From Musa acuminata AAA Group (lineage: Eukaryota > Streptophyta > Magnoliopsida > Zingiberales > Musaceae): DNA of 64,000 nucleotides. Below are positions 11,432-22,690 of the stretch, piece after piece. Under the pieces are notes generated by a model. That model was given only the letters and a program-made list of their open reading frames with translations. It did no database searches and was not told the DNA's origin. Position numbers and translations under genes: made by a program. Every line of letters starts with the position of its first letter. Position 1 is the stretch's first letter. Location: NCBI RefSeq assembly GCF_036884655.1, contig NC_088331.1, positions 15,605,001-15,669,000 of the forward strand. Reading direction: 5' to 3'.

Positions 11432-13142
11432 CTATGGAAGCAACAGTAGGATGTATGCTGTTGTGGCTGCAATTGAAGAGAAGGATAGGAAGAGGGCTTT
11501 CCTCCGTGTGGGGGTTGCGTCGCCCGTGGCCAAGCTTGCAAGCCAAGCGTCGTCTGCCAGCATCATTCCACCTGCCGGTTCTGATGTTGATGTTGATGCT
11601 GATGTTGAAGACGAAGTAGAAGACGGAGTCGAAGACGATGTTGGTTTTGGCGTTGAAGTTGAAGAAGAATCACTCGCTGATTTGAGACTGTACTCCGTTA
11701 ACAAAAAGAACGAAAGGAAGCTTAGTTATCAGTATGCCTGTCCCAATTAACAAACACAAGCTACCGATCCTTTAGATAGGGTTGGAGCTGCGATCGTGAC
11801 AGTAGCAAACGAGGAAAGGATTGGACAAGGCACAAGAAAAATCTTATCTTTGTCTTTGCTTTCTAAGCTTCCAATCAAAGGTAGAGATTGCGAATCAAAT
11901 CATCAAGGAAAAATGAATAAAAAGGCGGACAAGATATTTCAAGCAAATTTGTATATCAAAAATTAAATGTTGAGATAAAATGCGAAATTGACAGACTGAC
12001 ATTAGCAAGAAAGAAGCCAGTCTTTTGATCAATGATGCCCGCACTCACTCCAGTACAGAAAGAAACAAATAATTGGTGGGAGATAAAGAAAAATCGCTCA
12101 AACCAGATGGTTTGCGCTGTTTCAAGATGAAGTCTTCTACTTAGAATGTAAGCAGCGTTCACATCTTCTCTTTCCAGCACACGAAAAGCCACAAGTTTAC
12201 TTACGAAGCTCCAAATCCAACATAAGATGTGAAAAAAAGGCCAAATCAAAGCAAGAAGAGTCACAAAGAACAAATGCAGGTAAAACACTTGGTGTTTAGA
12301 CATGAAGAAAATGGTTACATACCTTGGGGCAGATTCTGGGCAGAAGGTGATGGTGTAATCGGCTCCTCCAGAGCATGTGAAAGTACTGGTCGGGTCGTCG
12401 AAGGCGTAGCTGTACGACTTGGGGCACGCCGCCTTGAACACTTCCGAGTACGCCGTCGGCCGGCAGGTGGCCGGGCTAGCATACGCCCCGCTGCAGCAGT
12501 ACTCGGGCTTCCTGAACGCATCGCACGCGCTGCGGCACGCCTCCCCCACCCTCAGCTCCGCCGGACACCGCTGGCTTATGTCCACCACGCAGCCAGCCGC
12601 CGCGCACCCCCGGCTCGCCTCCACCAGCACCGGCAGGTTGTAGCCGTCCACCAGGCTGACATCGTAGAAATCCCGCCCCGCCGACGAGGACGCGACAGTG
12701 AACTCGGCGAGCGTGGCGGGCGGGGCGGCCCCCGAGCCTTTGCACTCCACCTGGCCCGAGCCGCAGTCCCCGGTGGCGCAGGTCCAGGCGCCGCCGCCGG
12801 TAGAGGAGACGAAGCAGCCCGTCCGGGCCCAGAATCGACCGGACCAGCCGGCGGGGGATTGAAAGGAGCGAGAGGCCGCGGCCGCGAGCTCGAAGCCTGT
12901 GGGCTGCATCTGGGAGCTGCCGGCGTTGGAGAGGATCCCCGGCCACACCGTCTCCCCGCACTTGTTCACAAATGTGAATGTCGTGCTGTCCCCTGCACAC
13001 AGCACGCCAGCATTCATAAGAAACCCCGAGACAAACGGCCCCATTAAAGCAGTACAGTTTTGTTACCTTCATGGAAGAAGAAGACTGAGAGGAGAAGAGC
13101 GAGACAAAGAAAGGTTGCAGGGGATGCAAGGAAGGAGTCCAT
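11432..13142 (-). CDS. thaumatin-like protein (PR-5 family) with GPI-type tail
   Basis: A three-exon gene: 13142-13067, 12992-12323 and 11687-11432, encoding 333 residues. Intron 1 (74 bp) is GT...AG, phase 1, just after the signal peptide. Intron 2 (635 bp) has donor AAG|GTATGT and acceptor GTACAG|T, phase 2. Residues 1-25 form a hydrophobic signal peptide. The thaumatin domain spans about 27-244 and has 16 cysteines, enough for the family's eight disulfides. The family signature is at about 91-109 (WTCATGDC). Likely acidic-cleft residues are R78, E122, D136, D141 and D225. Exon 3 adds a Ser/Thr/Pro-rich stalk (about 250-290) and a hydrophobic end (313-333), the layout of GPI-anchored thaumatin-like proteins. 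The family is linked to defence and cell-wall glucan binding. The product is inferred to be secreted and probably tethered at the outer plasma membrane. Exon boundaries come from splice motifs and phase agreement, not transcripts. Confidence 0.92.
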
Positions 13143-13178
13143 CACAGGGTTGAGATGACGCTTGAAGAGTTCTCCGGC

Positions 13179-13184
13179 TTTATA
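13179..13184 (-). promoter_or_regulatory. candidate TATA box of the thaumatin-like gene
   Basis: The minus strand reads AAATATAAAGCC here, about 37 bases upstream of the start codon. That would give a very short 5' leader. It is the only good TATA motif close to the start, but no start-site data are available. Confidence 0.4.
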
Positions 13185-15187
13185 TTTTTCTTGCTTGGTT
13201 ATTTGGTGATGATGGCAGAGGAAGGATGAGTCTCGGGAGGGTGCAGAGATCCACCACCCAAAAATTATCAGGAGAGTGAGTGAAAAGACGGGAAGGCTGC
13301 TGAAAGCCTGGGTAGCTCAATTTAGATGATGGTTGGGCCTTTTTCATTTTTGGTTTTGGGTTCTATTGTTTTCTGCTTCAATAAAGGAATCAACACCATT
13401 GAAATGTATGGGCGAACACCATCGAACGTTTCGATTTTGCATATGGAATCATTTCTGAAATTAAAATTATGATTTAGTTTCGATTTGATTTGACTCATTG
13501 ATTTTCGATTGATAAAAAAATAAAATGTACTCAAATACAAAGTCAGTAGACTTTAAATCAAATTATTAACAATTATATTATCGAATCTATTTATATTTCA
13601 TTTATATTTAATTGATTTGAAATCATATTTTGATTTTAATTTTTAGAAATCAAAACCAAATCGAACGATCTCGGTTTTGATTCGAGACAATTGAATCATT
13701 GATCCAATTTGATTTTAATTCTGAATCGATTCGATTTTAATTTAAATGTGATGATTTGAATTAAATCGTAGTCATTTCTATTGAAATGGAATGAATGGTC
13801 AATAATTTTGCATCAGAATCGTTTTTGATAGTCTTGACAATAAAAAATGTTAACATATCATATGCATCTCTCAGTTTATCGACAATATAAGAATGATTTT
13901 GTAAATAAACTCTTAGTTTCAGGCTTTTACCGTTCCATTTCCAAGCTTTTATCTTAGAGTAGTATTTCTATCTACGACATTTCACCATATAAGAAATAAA
14001 TGATTTGTATTTAAAAATCCCACTTCGAGACGCTTTATGAAAGCAAAACCTAAAATTAGGATTTTTATTTTTAATAAATCGTAGTTCGTTTAAGAACTAA
14101 GCCACTGATAAACGAGTATTTTTAGATAGACCTAATCAAATCCAATCCTATAATAGCTTAGTCAATCCAATCCAACTCGAGTGTTAAATTGGAGCCAACA
14201 TTCAACTTAGAATTTCCAAACTAAATCCCTCCTAATCCTAACCCTTCGCAGATTAAATCCACAGAAATCGAATCATATTAGTTGTTATGGTGGTGGCCTC
14301 GGCCTTCCAATCTATCTGTTTTGTCTCTCTTTTGCACGCAGCCTCAAGTCGCATCGACCGTTCTGCATCGCGCGATACCGCTTGATATTTGGCCTTGAAC
14401 ACGTGGCAACAGATCCTGCTATTGTCAAATGAGCATTAGACGGTGGAGCTCAGTTGTCTGGACTCGGATAGGATACAAGAATTTTATTTTCCATCTTGTC
14501 AGGTAGGTTGTTCAAAGGGAAAACGTGTCCCCACTCAGTTGGGACCCGTGAATTCCAAGTGTCAGCAGTCACCGACAACGCAATCATCCAATCCGGATCC
14601 AATACGAGATAATAAACAAGTCACTTCCTCATGACATTAATGGATTGTCATCTACGCACCTCGATGACCATTGTTAGTATGGCTAGCCTACATGTCGTCT
14701 CAGATATCATTTACGAGCCTTTGGCAATCGGTACAAATTATAAAGGACACTAATTAATATAGAATTTTCCTCATTATGATTTCTCAATCTCCAGATATAA
14801 ACTACATATAAAAAAAAAATACATTAATCTAATTTCATAGGACTTATAATTACAATCAAACTTCTAACTCTAATTCCAATTTAAACTCAAAGTTTTTTTT
14901 TTTTTCTTAACACTGTAATTATCATCAACAGAAGAAAAGATCATCTTGATGTGATAACATTATCAAGAGTCACACGAGGAACTCGACGATATTGGAGGTT
15001 GATAGGTTGAAGGTAATGTGATTAGTATTTTTAATGGATGTTTTTCATCAGATTGTGTTTATTCTAGAACTTAACTCTTGTCGATTAAAAATATTACTTG
15101 TATGAAGAAGATAGCCAGATAACACAAAAAAAAATCAAATCATTCTTGCGTTTCTAGCATAACATCTTTTTATATTGTATCGATGTC
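13185..15187. other. upstream intergenic sequence, AT-rich
   Basis: No gene is supported. 13420-13780 is a low-complexity stretch dominated by GATTTGATTT/GAATCGATTC-type words that partly pair with one another. Several scattered short A and T runs follow. The region presumably contains the thaumatin-like promoter at its left end. Confidence 0.4.
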
Positions 15188-15192
15188 CAATT

Positions 15193-15365
15193 TGTTAGAA
15201 AATAAATAGATAAACAAGTTGTAGAAGAAGTTGATTGTTATTAACATATCCTCCTTCCTTTTATACAGGTTAGAAGGGAGAATTTTCCTCAACAGGTTAG
15301 AGGATTTCCCTCAACAGAGTAGAGAGATTTCCTCAAACAGTTAGGGAAATCTCATCTACTTATCA
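15193..15365 (-). repeat. 3' LTR of the Ale-type element
   Basis: A 173-bp direct repeat of 20550-20713, starting TGTTAGAAAATAA and ending TTATCA. It has a 9-bp insertion near 15268-15276 compared with the other LTR, plus a few substitutions. Confidence 0.9.
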
Positions 15366-18300
15366 TGCCCCCGCAAGATGGTGCTCCGATCAAGGAGGCC
15401 AGTGCTCCGATCAAGGAGGCCAATCTTGGACTGATGTAATGCAAAAAGTTTATGAGCTAGAGGCTTCGTAAATGAGTCGGCCAATTGATCAGCCGTATGA
15501 ACATGAGAAACACGAAGTTGACGGCGGACAACTTGATCGCGTACAAAGTGGAAATCGATAGCAATATGTTTCATGCGGGAGTAGAATACCGGATTAGCGC
15601 ACAGATAGGTAGCTCCAATGTTATCACAATATATTGTAGGGGTGGAATCGATGTTGAGTTCCTGGAGTAGATTCGTGATCCAATTGAGTTCTGCAGTGGT
15701 AGCGGCAATGGCACGGTATTCAGCTTCAGTTGTAGACCGAGCGACTGTCTTTTGCTTCTTAGAACTCCAACTGATTGGATGAGCACCAAGGAAGATAATA
15801 TACCTTGATGTGGATGTTCTATCATCAAGGTTACCTGCCCAATCAGCATCGGCAAAGGCATGAAGACAAAGTGGAGAGTGTTTACGAAAAAAGAGTCCAT
15901 GATTTAGGGTCCCTTTAAGATATCGTAGAAGTCTCTTGACCGTAGACTAGTGTAGAGTAGATGGTTGATGCATAAACTGTGATAATTTGTTGACAGCAAA
16001 TGAGATGTCTGGACGCGTGAGAGCTAAGTATTGTAAAGAGCCAACAACTTGGCGGTATTGAGTGGGTTCTGTAGCAGGACTTCCATCCGATAATTTGAGA
16101 GAACCACTAGTAGAGATGGGGGTTGTAACTGCATTTGCATCCTGCATGTTTGTCTTTAATAACAAATCTTGAATGTACTTATGTTGTGATAAAAGGAGAC
16201 CGGAAGATGTGAAGGTAGCTTCGATGCCCAAAAAGTAGCTCAAGGGTCCGAGATCCTTAAGCGAGAATCGAGCTGCCAGCCGTTTGATGAACGCTTAGAT
16301 GCTGATGGGATTATTGCCTGTGACAATAATATCATCCACATATACCAGAATATACATTGTGTTTCCATGATAATGTCGCAGAAACAACGAAGTGTCAGAT
16401 TTGGAGTTAAGAAAACCGACAGAAGTAAAAAATGAGCTAAGTTCAGTGTACCAAGCTCTCGGAGCCTGACGAAGTCCATAAATGGCTTTCCGAAGTTTGC
16501 AAACATGCTGTGGATATTGAGGATGAGTAAAATCGGGGGGTTGTTGCATAAAAACATCTTCGGATAGAGATCCCTGTAGAAAGGCATTATTAACATCCAA
16601 TTGTCGTAATTGCCAGCCTTTAGTGGTAGCCAGACTCAAGATGAGCCGGATTGTAGTGGGTTTAACAACAGGACTAAACGTCTCAGTGAAATCAACCCCA
16701 GGTCGTTGATGAAACCCTTTGGCGACCAAGCATGCCTTATATCGGGCAACAGAGCCATCTGGGTTCCGCTTAATTCTAAAGACCCACTTACACCCGATGA
16801 TGTTTTGTGAAGGATGGAAAGGAATGAGATCCCACGTTGAATTATGGAGGAGGGCATTATATTCCTCACTTATGGTAGTACGCCAATGTGAAGATTTTTG
16901 GGCTTGAGTGAAGGTGGTGGGTTCAACGTTGAGGGATGAGGAATTCATGATAGCTTGTAGGTTAAGTACCTGACGAGGTTTAAAAATACCATGCTTAGAG
17001 CGAGTGGTCATAGGATGATTAGAGACGATAGGATTGGGAGGTGATGTTGGGTGAGGATCTGTGGGATAAGTCGGGTCAAGTGGAGACACGTCAGGGGCAC
17101 TTGGGCAAGAAGGAGGTAAAGAGGATGGTTGTGTTTCGGAATATATTGCCCCATCAATTGGGGAAGAGTGGAGTGGAGTAGGAACGGGCAAGTGTTGAAC
17201 TGGAGTGATATAGTGCGGATCAGGAGGGGAGGAAGTAGACGAAGTCATGGGAGGCTCGTCCGATTGGACCGAAGGTATACCCTAGTGAGATAGTGAAGTG
17301 GTCTGTATGGCAGGATATGGAAGGGTTTGGAAAGGAAAGTTAGACTCAACAAAGATAACGTGACGTGATATGAAGATTTTGTGAGTGTGGAGATTATAGC
17401 AGCGGAAAGCATTATGTTTAAGTGAGTAACCAATAAAGACACAAGGAGTAGATCGGGATGTTAACTTATGAGAGGCATAGGGACGTAACCAAGGATAACA
17501 TAAACAACCGAATACTTGGAGTTTACGAAGGTTAGGGGGTTTGTGAAATAGTGTGTCAAAGGGGGACCGATATTGTAGAACTGGTGTAGGCATTCGATTA
17601 ATTAGGTAGATAGCAGTTTGAAAGGCTGCTGTCCAAAAAGTTGAAGGCATGGAAGCCTGATGTAGAAGTGTGAGTCCAGTTTCTACTATATGTCGATGTT
17701 TGCGTTCGGCAGAACCAACTAGTTGAGGAGTATGTGGGGGAGACTTGAGGTGTTGAATGCCACAAGCTGAGAGATGGGATGCCAGGGCTTGATATTCACC
17801 ACCACCATCAGAGTAGACTATTTTAATGGTAGACTGAAAATAGTTTTCGACCAACTTCTGGAAAGTGGAAAAAATGCGAGAAACGCCAGATTTATGGGAA
17901 AGAGGATATATCCATGTGTACTTAGAGAAGTGATCTACGAAAATAACATAAAATCGGAACTTATCAAAAGATAAGATTGGAGCAGGACCCCAAACATCAG
18001 TATATATAATTTCAAAAGGTTTAGAAGAGGAAATAGAAGAGGAGCCAAAAGGCTGCCGATGACTCTTATTACTAAGACAAGCATCACAATGCATCATAGA
18101 ATTAATGGACTTAAAAAGAGGAAGAGAGTGACGAGATAATAATTTCTGCTGAATAAAGGACGAGGGATGACCAAGCCGACGATGCCACACATCAATTGGA
18201 GCCGCAACAGAAGAATGAACAGTGGGCTGGGTTATTCGAGAGGTTGACGACCATTCGTAAATGTTGTCTTTATTCGGGCCTTGGACCAATGATGCCCCCG

Positions 18301-19590
18301 TGCTCAAGTCCTTAACAAGAAATGAATCAGGAAAGAATTCAATGGAAGTATTGTTATGTTTGCAAAATTGAGAAACAGAAATGAGGTTGCGTTTAATATG
18401 AGGGGCACATAAAACATCATTGAGGGTAAATATATTAGAGTCAGAATTAAGCGTTGTGGAACCAGTATAAGTTATAGGAAGTCCTTTACCATCACCGATG
18501 ATGATATCTTCATCGCCGCCATAGGGATTGTGAAGAGACAAATTCTGAAGATCAGCGGTGATGTGATGAGAGGCACCAGAGTCGACAATCCAGTTGGACT
18601 GGCTAGGTGTCGGAGAAGTTAGGAGATTTGCCTGAGGCTAGTGTGACGGAGCAGGGAGACGGGGACGAGACCGGCAAACTTTAGCGGAGTGGCCGACTTT
18701 GTCACATAGTTGGCAAACGACCCGTCTTTGATGGCTCGGTAGGGCAGGACGCCAAGACGGATGATGGCTGGAGTTGCCACTTTGTGAGAAGTGATGACTA
18801 GGAGGATAGGAGGGGTGTTGCATGGAACTCACAGAATCAAGAGGCGTAGTAGCCAAACCTTGGGTGATGTTCGGCGAGTACCGAGTGCTCTTCCGTTTAG
18901 ACTTATGACTGACTTGAGCAGTGACAGTTGATCCAGGCAGTTTGTCCGCACGCTTCAAGTACATCTCGTAGTCAGTCAGCTTATCATAAAGATCTTCAAA
19001 AGAGACTGGCGAGTCGCGTGCCTGAATTGCAGCAGCCAATTCCTTGTAGTCGGTGTCGAGACCATTAAGGGTATGAATGACAACCTCTTCGTCACATAGG
19101 GAATGACCTATCAAGGCCAAGTCATCAATGATAACCTTGATATGTTGTAGATAATCAGAGATACTACTTCCCTCTTGTTTTGTCACCATAAGCTTAGATA
19201 GAAGACTGAGCTTGTGAGTACGCGAATGATTTGCCAGGGTAGTTTGCAGTGTAGACCATGCATCAGCAGTTGTCACACAGGAAGATATCAAGGGAGCAAC
19301 GGATCCAGTAACTGAAGCTTGAATAGCTTGGAGAATGAGACGATCTTTACGTAGCTACAGTTTGTGAGCTGGATTGGGTACTGGACTGGGATCGTCGGGG
19401 ATGTTGAGCATGGCCGGAGGACATTTGAAGGAGCCATCAATGTAACCTAGCAAGTCGTATCTAAATAAAAGATTAGAAAATTGAGCTCGCTAGGACGCAT
19501 AGTTGCCACCCTTTGATAACTTAAAGGGTATCAGCGTGGCAACATTGATGGAGATAAGCCCTGTAGAAGAACAAGAAGTGGGAGTCCCTA
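15356..19590 (-). pseudogene. copia gag-pol with six in-frame stops
   Basis: One minus-strand frame covers the whole polyprotein without any frameshift. In order: gag (about 19590-18640) with a zinc knuckle CQLCDKVGHSAKVC near 18700, protease DSGA near 18575, integrase (HHCC HRRLGHPSS and CDACLSNKSHRQPF; core YTDVWGP and YSDGGGEY) in 18500-17500, reverse transcriptase YVDD near 16325, and RNase H with STTEAEY near 15740. The tail overlaps the 3' LTR by about 10 bp and stops at 15356. In-frame stops lie at 19490-19492, 19355-19357, 18638-18640, 17282-17284, 16295-16297 and 15947-15949. All but one are TAG and each looks like a single transition. The N-terminal start is not clear. Non-functional as it stands. 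Confidence 0.9.
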
Positions 19591-19639
19591 CAGGAACTAA
19601 AACATCAGAAGAAGTGAACGAAGACAATTTTTTTTTAGA

Positions 19640-20220
19640 AGAGGTGGAGAATGAGGGAGGGGGCTGCTGCTATAGATTGCTGCAGCAGATTGGGCAATCT
19701 ACAACAGTGCCCAAAGTTGTCGGCAGCTGTTGTGGATTGCTTCTTGCTGCAGCAGATTGTAGAGGCTGCAGTTCGCCGAAAGATGCCACGAAAACTACAG
19801 CGATATTCAAGACTGTGGTTCGCTGCTATGGATTGCTGCTTGCTGCAGTGGATTGTAGAGGCTGCAGTTCGTCGGAAGATGGCTGCGAAAACTGCAGCGG
19901 TACTCAAGACTGCGGTTCACCGGGAAATGGCCGCGAAAATCTACAGTGTTACTCAAGGAAACTACAGTGAGAGAAATCTGTAGCAATTAGATGTAGACTG
20001 TGGTTCGCTGTTGTGGATTGCTGCTTGCTGCAGCGGATTGTAGAGGCTGCAGTTCGTCGGAAGATGGTTGCGAAAACTGCAATGGTATTCAAGACTACGG
20101 TTCGTCGGGAAATGGCTGCGAAAATCTGCAGTGTTACTCAAGGAAACTGTAGTGAGAGAAATCTGCAGCAATTAGATGTATAGAGAAAAGCTGCAGCGAA
20201 AGCTGCTGTGGTAGAGGAAG
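19640..20220 (-). repeat. degenerate tandem repeats in the element leader
   Basis: A block containing TTGCTGCAG and GGCTGCAGTTCG recurs with starts near 19744, 19840 and 20025. Spacings are therefore about 96 and 185 bases, the longer unit carrying an extra GTTACTCAAGGAAACT segment. It lies between the PBS and gag of the Ale-type element, so it would be transcribed as 5' leader RNA. The GCTGCAG words are palindromic, so local hairpins are likely. Confidence 0.7.
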
Positions 20221-20537
20221 GAAGATGCAGCGGTTGCGATTGCTGCTGGCCGGGAAGCGAGGAAGACACCGCTGTTCGCCGTTCACCGCTATTGAGGAGG
20301 TAGTGAGAGAATGTTTTCCTCCTTGCATGACGATAACGGAGAGTGTCTGTTGTAGGCAGCAAATAGGAGAGGGAGCAAGGCCGGCGATGAAGAAAGAGAA
20401 GAAGTGGATGAGCAGATCCAAGACGATGCTCATTAGCACCGGCTCTGAATCCCTATCTTGTGCTTCTTCTTGAGGCAGCGTGTTACCGTGGCCGCTTGGC
20501 TAACACACGGTGATACTGTTGTCGCCAAGGAGGAACT

Positions 20538-20549
20538 GCTCTGATACCA
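20538..20549 (-). other. primer-binding site of the Ale-type element
   Basis: The minus strand reads TGGTATCAGAGC, directly abutting the 5' LTR. This is the initiator tRNA-Met PBS. Confidence 0.9.
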
Positions 20550-20713
20550 TGTTAGAAAATAAATAGATAAATAAGTTGTAGAAGAAGTTGATTGTTATTA
20601 ACATATCCTCCTTCCTTTTATACGGGAGAATTTTCCTCAACAGGTTAGAGGATTTCCCTCAACAGAGTAAAAAGATTTCCTCAAACAGTTAGGGAAATCT
20701 CATCTGCTTATCA
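20550..20713 (-). repeat. 5' LTR of the Ale-type element
   Basis: A 164-bp direct repeat of 15193-15365, with TG...CA ends. Confidence 0.9.
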
Positions 20714-22215
20714 CAATTCTGTAATTCGAACCTATCCAACTATCATGTTAACTACTTAATCATGATTATGACTATATTTAAAAAAAGTTTTAAATATCTA
20801 AAATATCATATGTTATTTTTAACAATTATTTGACCTCTCATATTTTAGATAGTCTTGAAGGAAGTATTAATGTTAATTTGAGTTCCAATGTTTTTATCCC
20901 AGTGATCAATTTTGATGAACAGCTAAAACGAAGTATTTGGAAGTTCTGGAGCTTTGCAAGTATATAGATGCTAAACTTAAATTTAGAGGATCAAACAAAT
21001 AAATCACTAACTCGAGAGGGATTTATATTTAATTTTGCCTTTCTTGATCTACATTGTTGTCTTTTCATAATCGTCGCCATTTTATACCTTTTCAAATAAC
21101 AAAAAACTTGTACATTTAAAACACAACTTTTAATGCTATCATATATTCGTCATCGTACATGCAAGTTTTTATATTAGCGTGATGTCTTTTCATTATCACC
21201 ACCTCCCTATACTTTTCTTATAAGCTGATTATTGTTTCGATCATTAAAGTGCTTGCATGTTATGTATCTCAGTCTTTTCATCATGCTGCATATATGATGA
21301 TTATAATAATATCATCTTCATGTCACTCAGTGAGATTCAAGACTTGATGAGTCACACAATTATCACTGTATTCATCGAGCAATAATGTCGAGTCTCATTT
21401 GTTACGTGTAGGTGTCAAAACACTTATAAAGAATGCAACTAATTTAGTGTTCTTTTGGTATATATACCTATTGGACATGAACGGAACTATTGTCAGTCGG
21501 TTTCAGGATGAGTAGAGACAATTGAATTGGATTTAGATTAAATATCTAAATTGCACATCAGATTCGAAAATGCTAAAGACACTGATGGAAGGAAGCCTTT
21601 GGATTTTTCTATTTGACGTTGTTGGAAAAGTAAGTAATTTGGAAGACGGATTACTCTTTGATGATTCATAGAATAAGGATTATAGAGAAGAAGATAAAAG
21701 ACATTAATAACAACGTTTTTTAATTAATCACAGTTACTTTCGATCTAAACCTGTCCTAACTAAATAATATAACTTCTAATTCTAGTAGAATCCTTAAACA
21801 GACTCTTTGTTTAAATATAAATTTTAATATAACGTTATAAAAGATATTAGTCTTTTTTTTTTTTTCTCTCTCGGTTTCCGTCAAAGTTGTCAGTAAAAGA
21901 ATTAGCATCTCGTGTTTGTCTATGCAAGCTCGACAACGTTATATTGGATGCAACGGCAACCAGCCTAGCTTAGCTAGACACTGTTTGGATTGCCCCGTTT
22001 TATGTTGACATTAGAATAGACAAGCATCACACTTGTATCTATCATTAGCGACATTCGGTCATAAAATGTGGTCTATCATTTAGCTTACCTAATCATGATG
22101 ATGGCAGCCTAAGAGTTCATCATTTTAAAGACGGGAGAAATCGACTGTGATAGAATCCTTTTTTTTTGAGACGTTTGGAGCAAAGGAGCAATATCAACTC
22201 CATATCCCTTAAGTG

Positions 22216-22217
<2 letters not shown>

Positions 22218-22267
<50 letters not shown>
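22218..22267. repeat. TTA/ATT trinucleotide microsatellite
   Basis: About 16 uninterrupted units of the trinucleotide TTA. It is likely to vary in length between individuals. Confidence 0.95.
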
Positions 22268-22409
22268 TTGTCAATACCAGTAGATGAGGCATGATCCTAA
22301 TTTATATTTTTAAACACATATTATTAATCAAAGATATATCTAGCATGACCAAATGAAGATTTGAATTCAGGATCTTTTGCTCTATAATAATCTTAAAGAC
22401 AGTTAGGAA

Positions 22410-22690
22410 GAATAGATGACAAATTCTCTCAAAAGCTTAAGCAATTAAGAACAGGCTTAATATACGTTTCAACATCTCTCTCTCACGAGCAAGTGGGTTA
22501 GACTTGATGTGTGAATGATATCCGAGTGATATAAACACGAATAAAACATGGATACTGTATAAATATTTTTAATTAAACATAAACGAGCAGAGCAGATACA
22601 GGATATGATCTTATGACCTGCTTTGATACCATCTTAATATATGATTTAGTGACTACTTATCTCAAAAGCTAATATATTAGGAAGGGGCTC
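22410..22690 (-). mobile_element. possible TRIM-like or decayed small LTR element
   Basis: The minus strand at 22617-22632 reads ATGGTATCAAAGCAGG, which resembles the initiator-tRNA PBS next to LTRs. Similar words (CTCTCAAAAGCTTAAG near 22425 and ATCTCAAAAGCTAATA near 22658) lie about 230 bases apart, as remnants of two short terminal repeats might. The similarity is weak and no target duplication was found. This is a candidate only. Confidence 0.25.

Larger units (their letters stand above)
15193..20713 (-). mobile_element. Ale/Retrofit-type Ty1/copia element, coding region decayed
   Basis: The element is bounded by short direct repeats (15193-15365 and 20550-20713) and flanked by a perfect 5-bp duplication CAATT (15188-15192 and 20714-20718). 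It is read on the minus strand: 5' LTR at right, PBS at 20538-20549 directly adjoining it, an unusually long GC-rich leader (about 19600-20530) with internal repeats, gag-pol, then the 3' LTR. The very short LTRs and the gag and RT motifs fit the Ale/Retrofit lineage as I remember it. Coding capacity is lost through several in-frame stops. Confidence 0.93.

Noticed and set aside
11391..11750. Plus-strand acidic frame rich in Val/Asp/Glu
   Set aside because: It is the antisense of the Ser/Thr-rich stalk codons in exon 3 of the thaumatin-like gene.
11956..13044. Unspliced 362-residue reading of the thaumatin-like gene
   Set aside because: It starts inside intron 1 and reads through intron 2 past a strong donor site. 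The spliced model gives a signal peptide and an anchor with agreeing phases.
12229..13047. Long plus-strand open frame of 272 codons
   Set aside because: It is antisense to the thaumatin-like exon 2 and arises from that exon's high GC content. The minus-strand reading has the family signature, 16 cysteines and valid splice sites.
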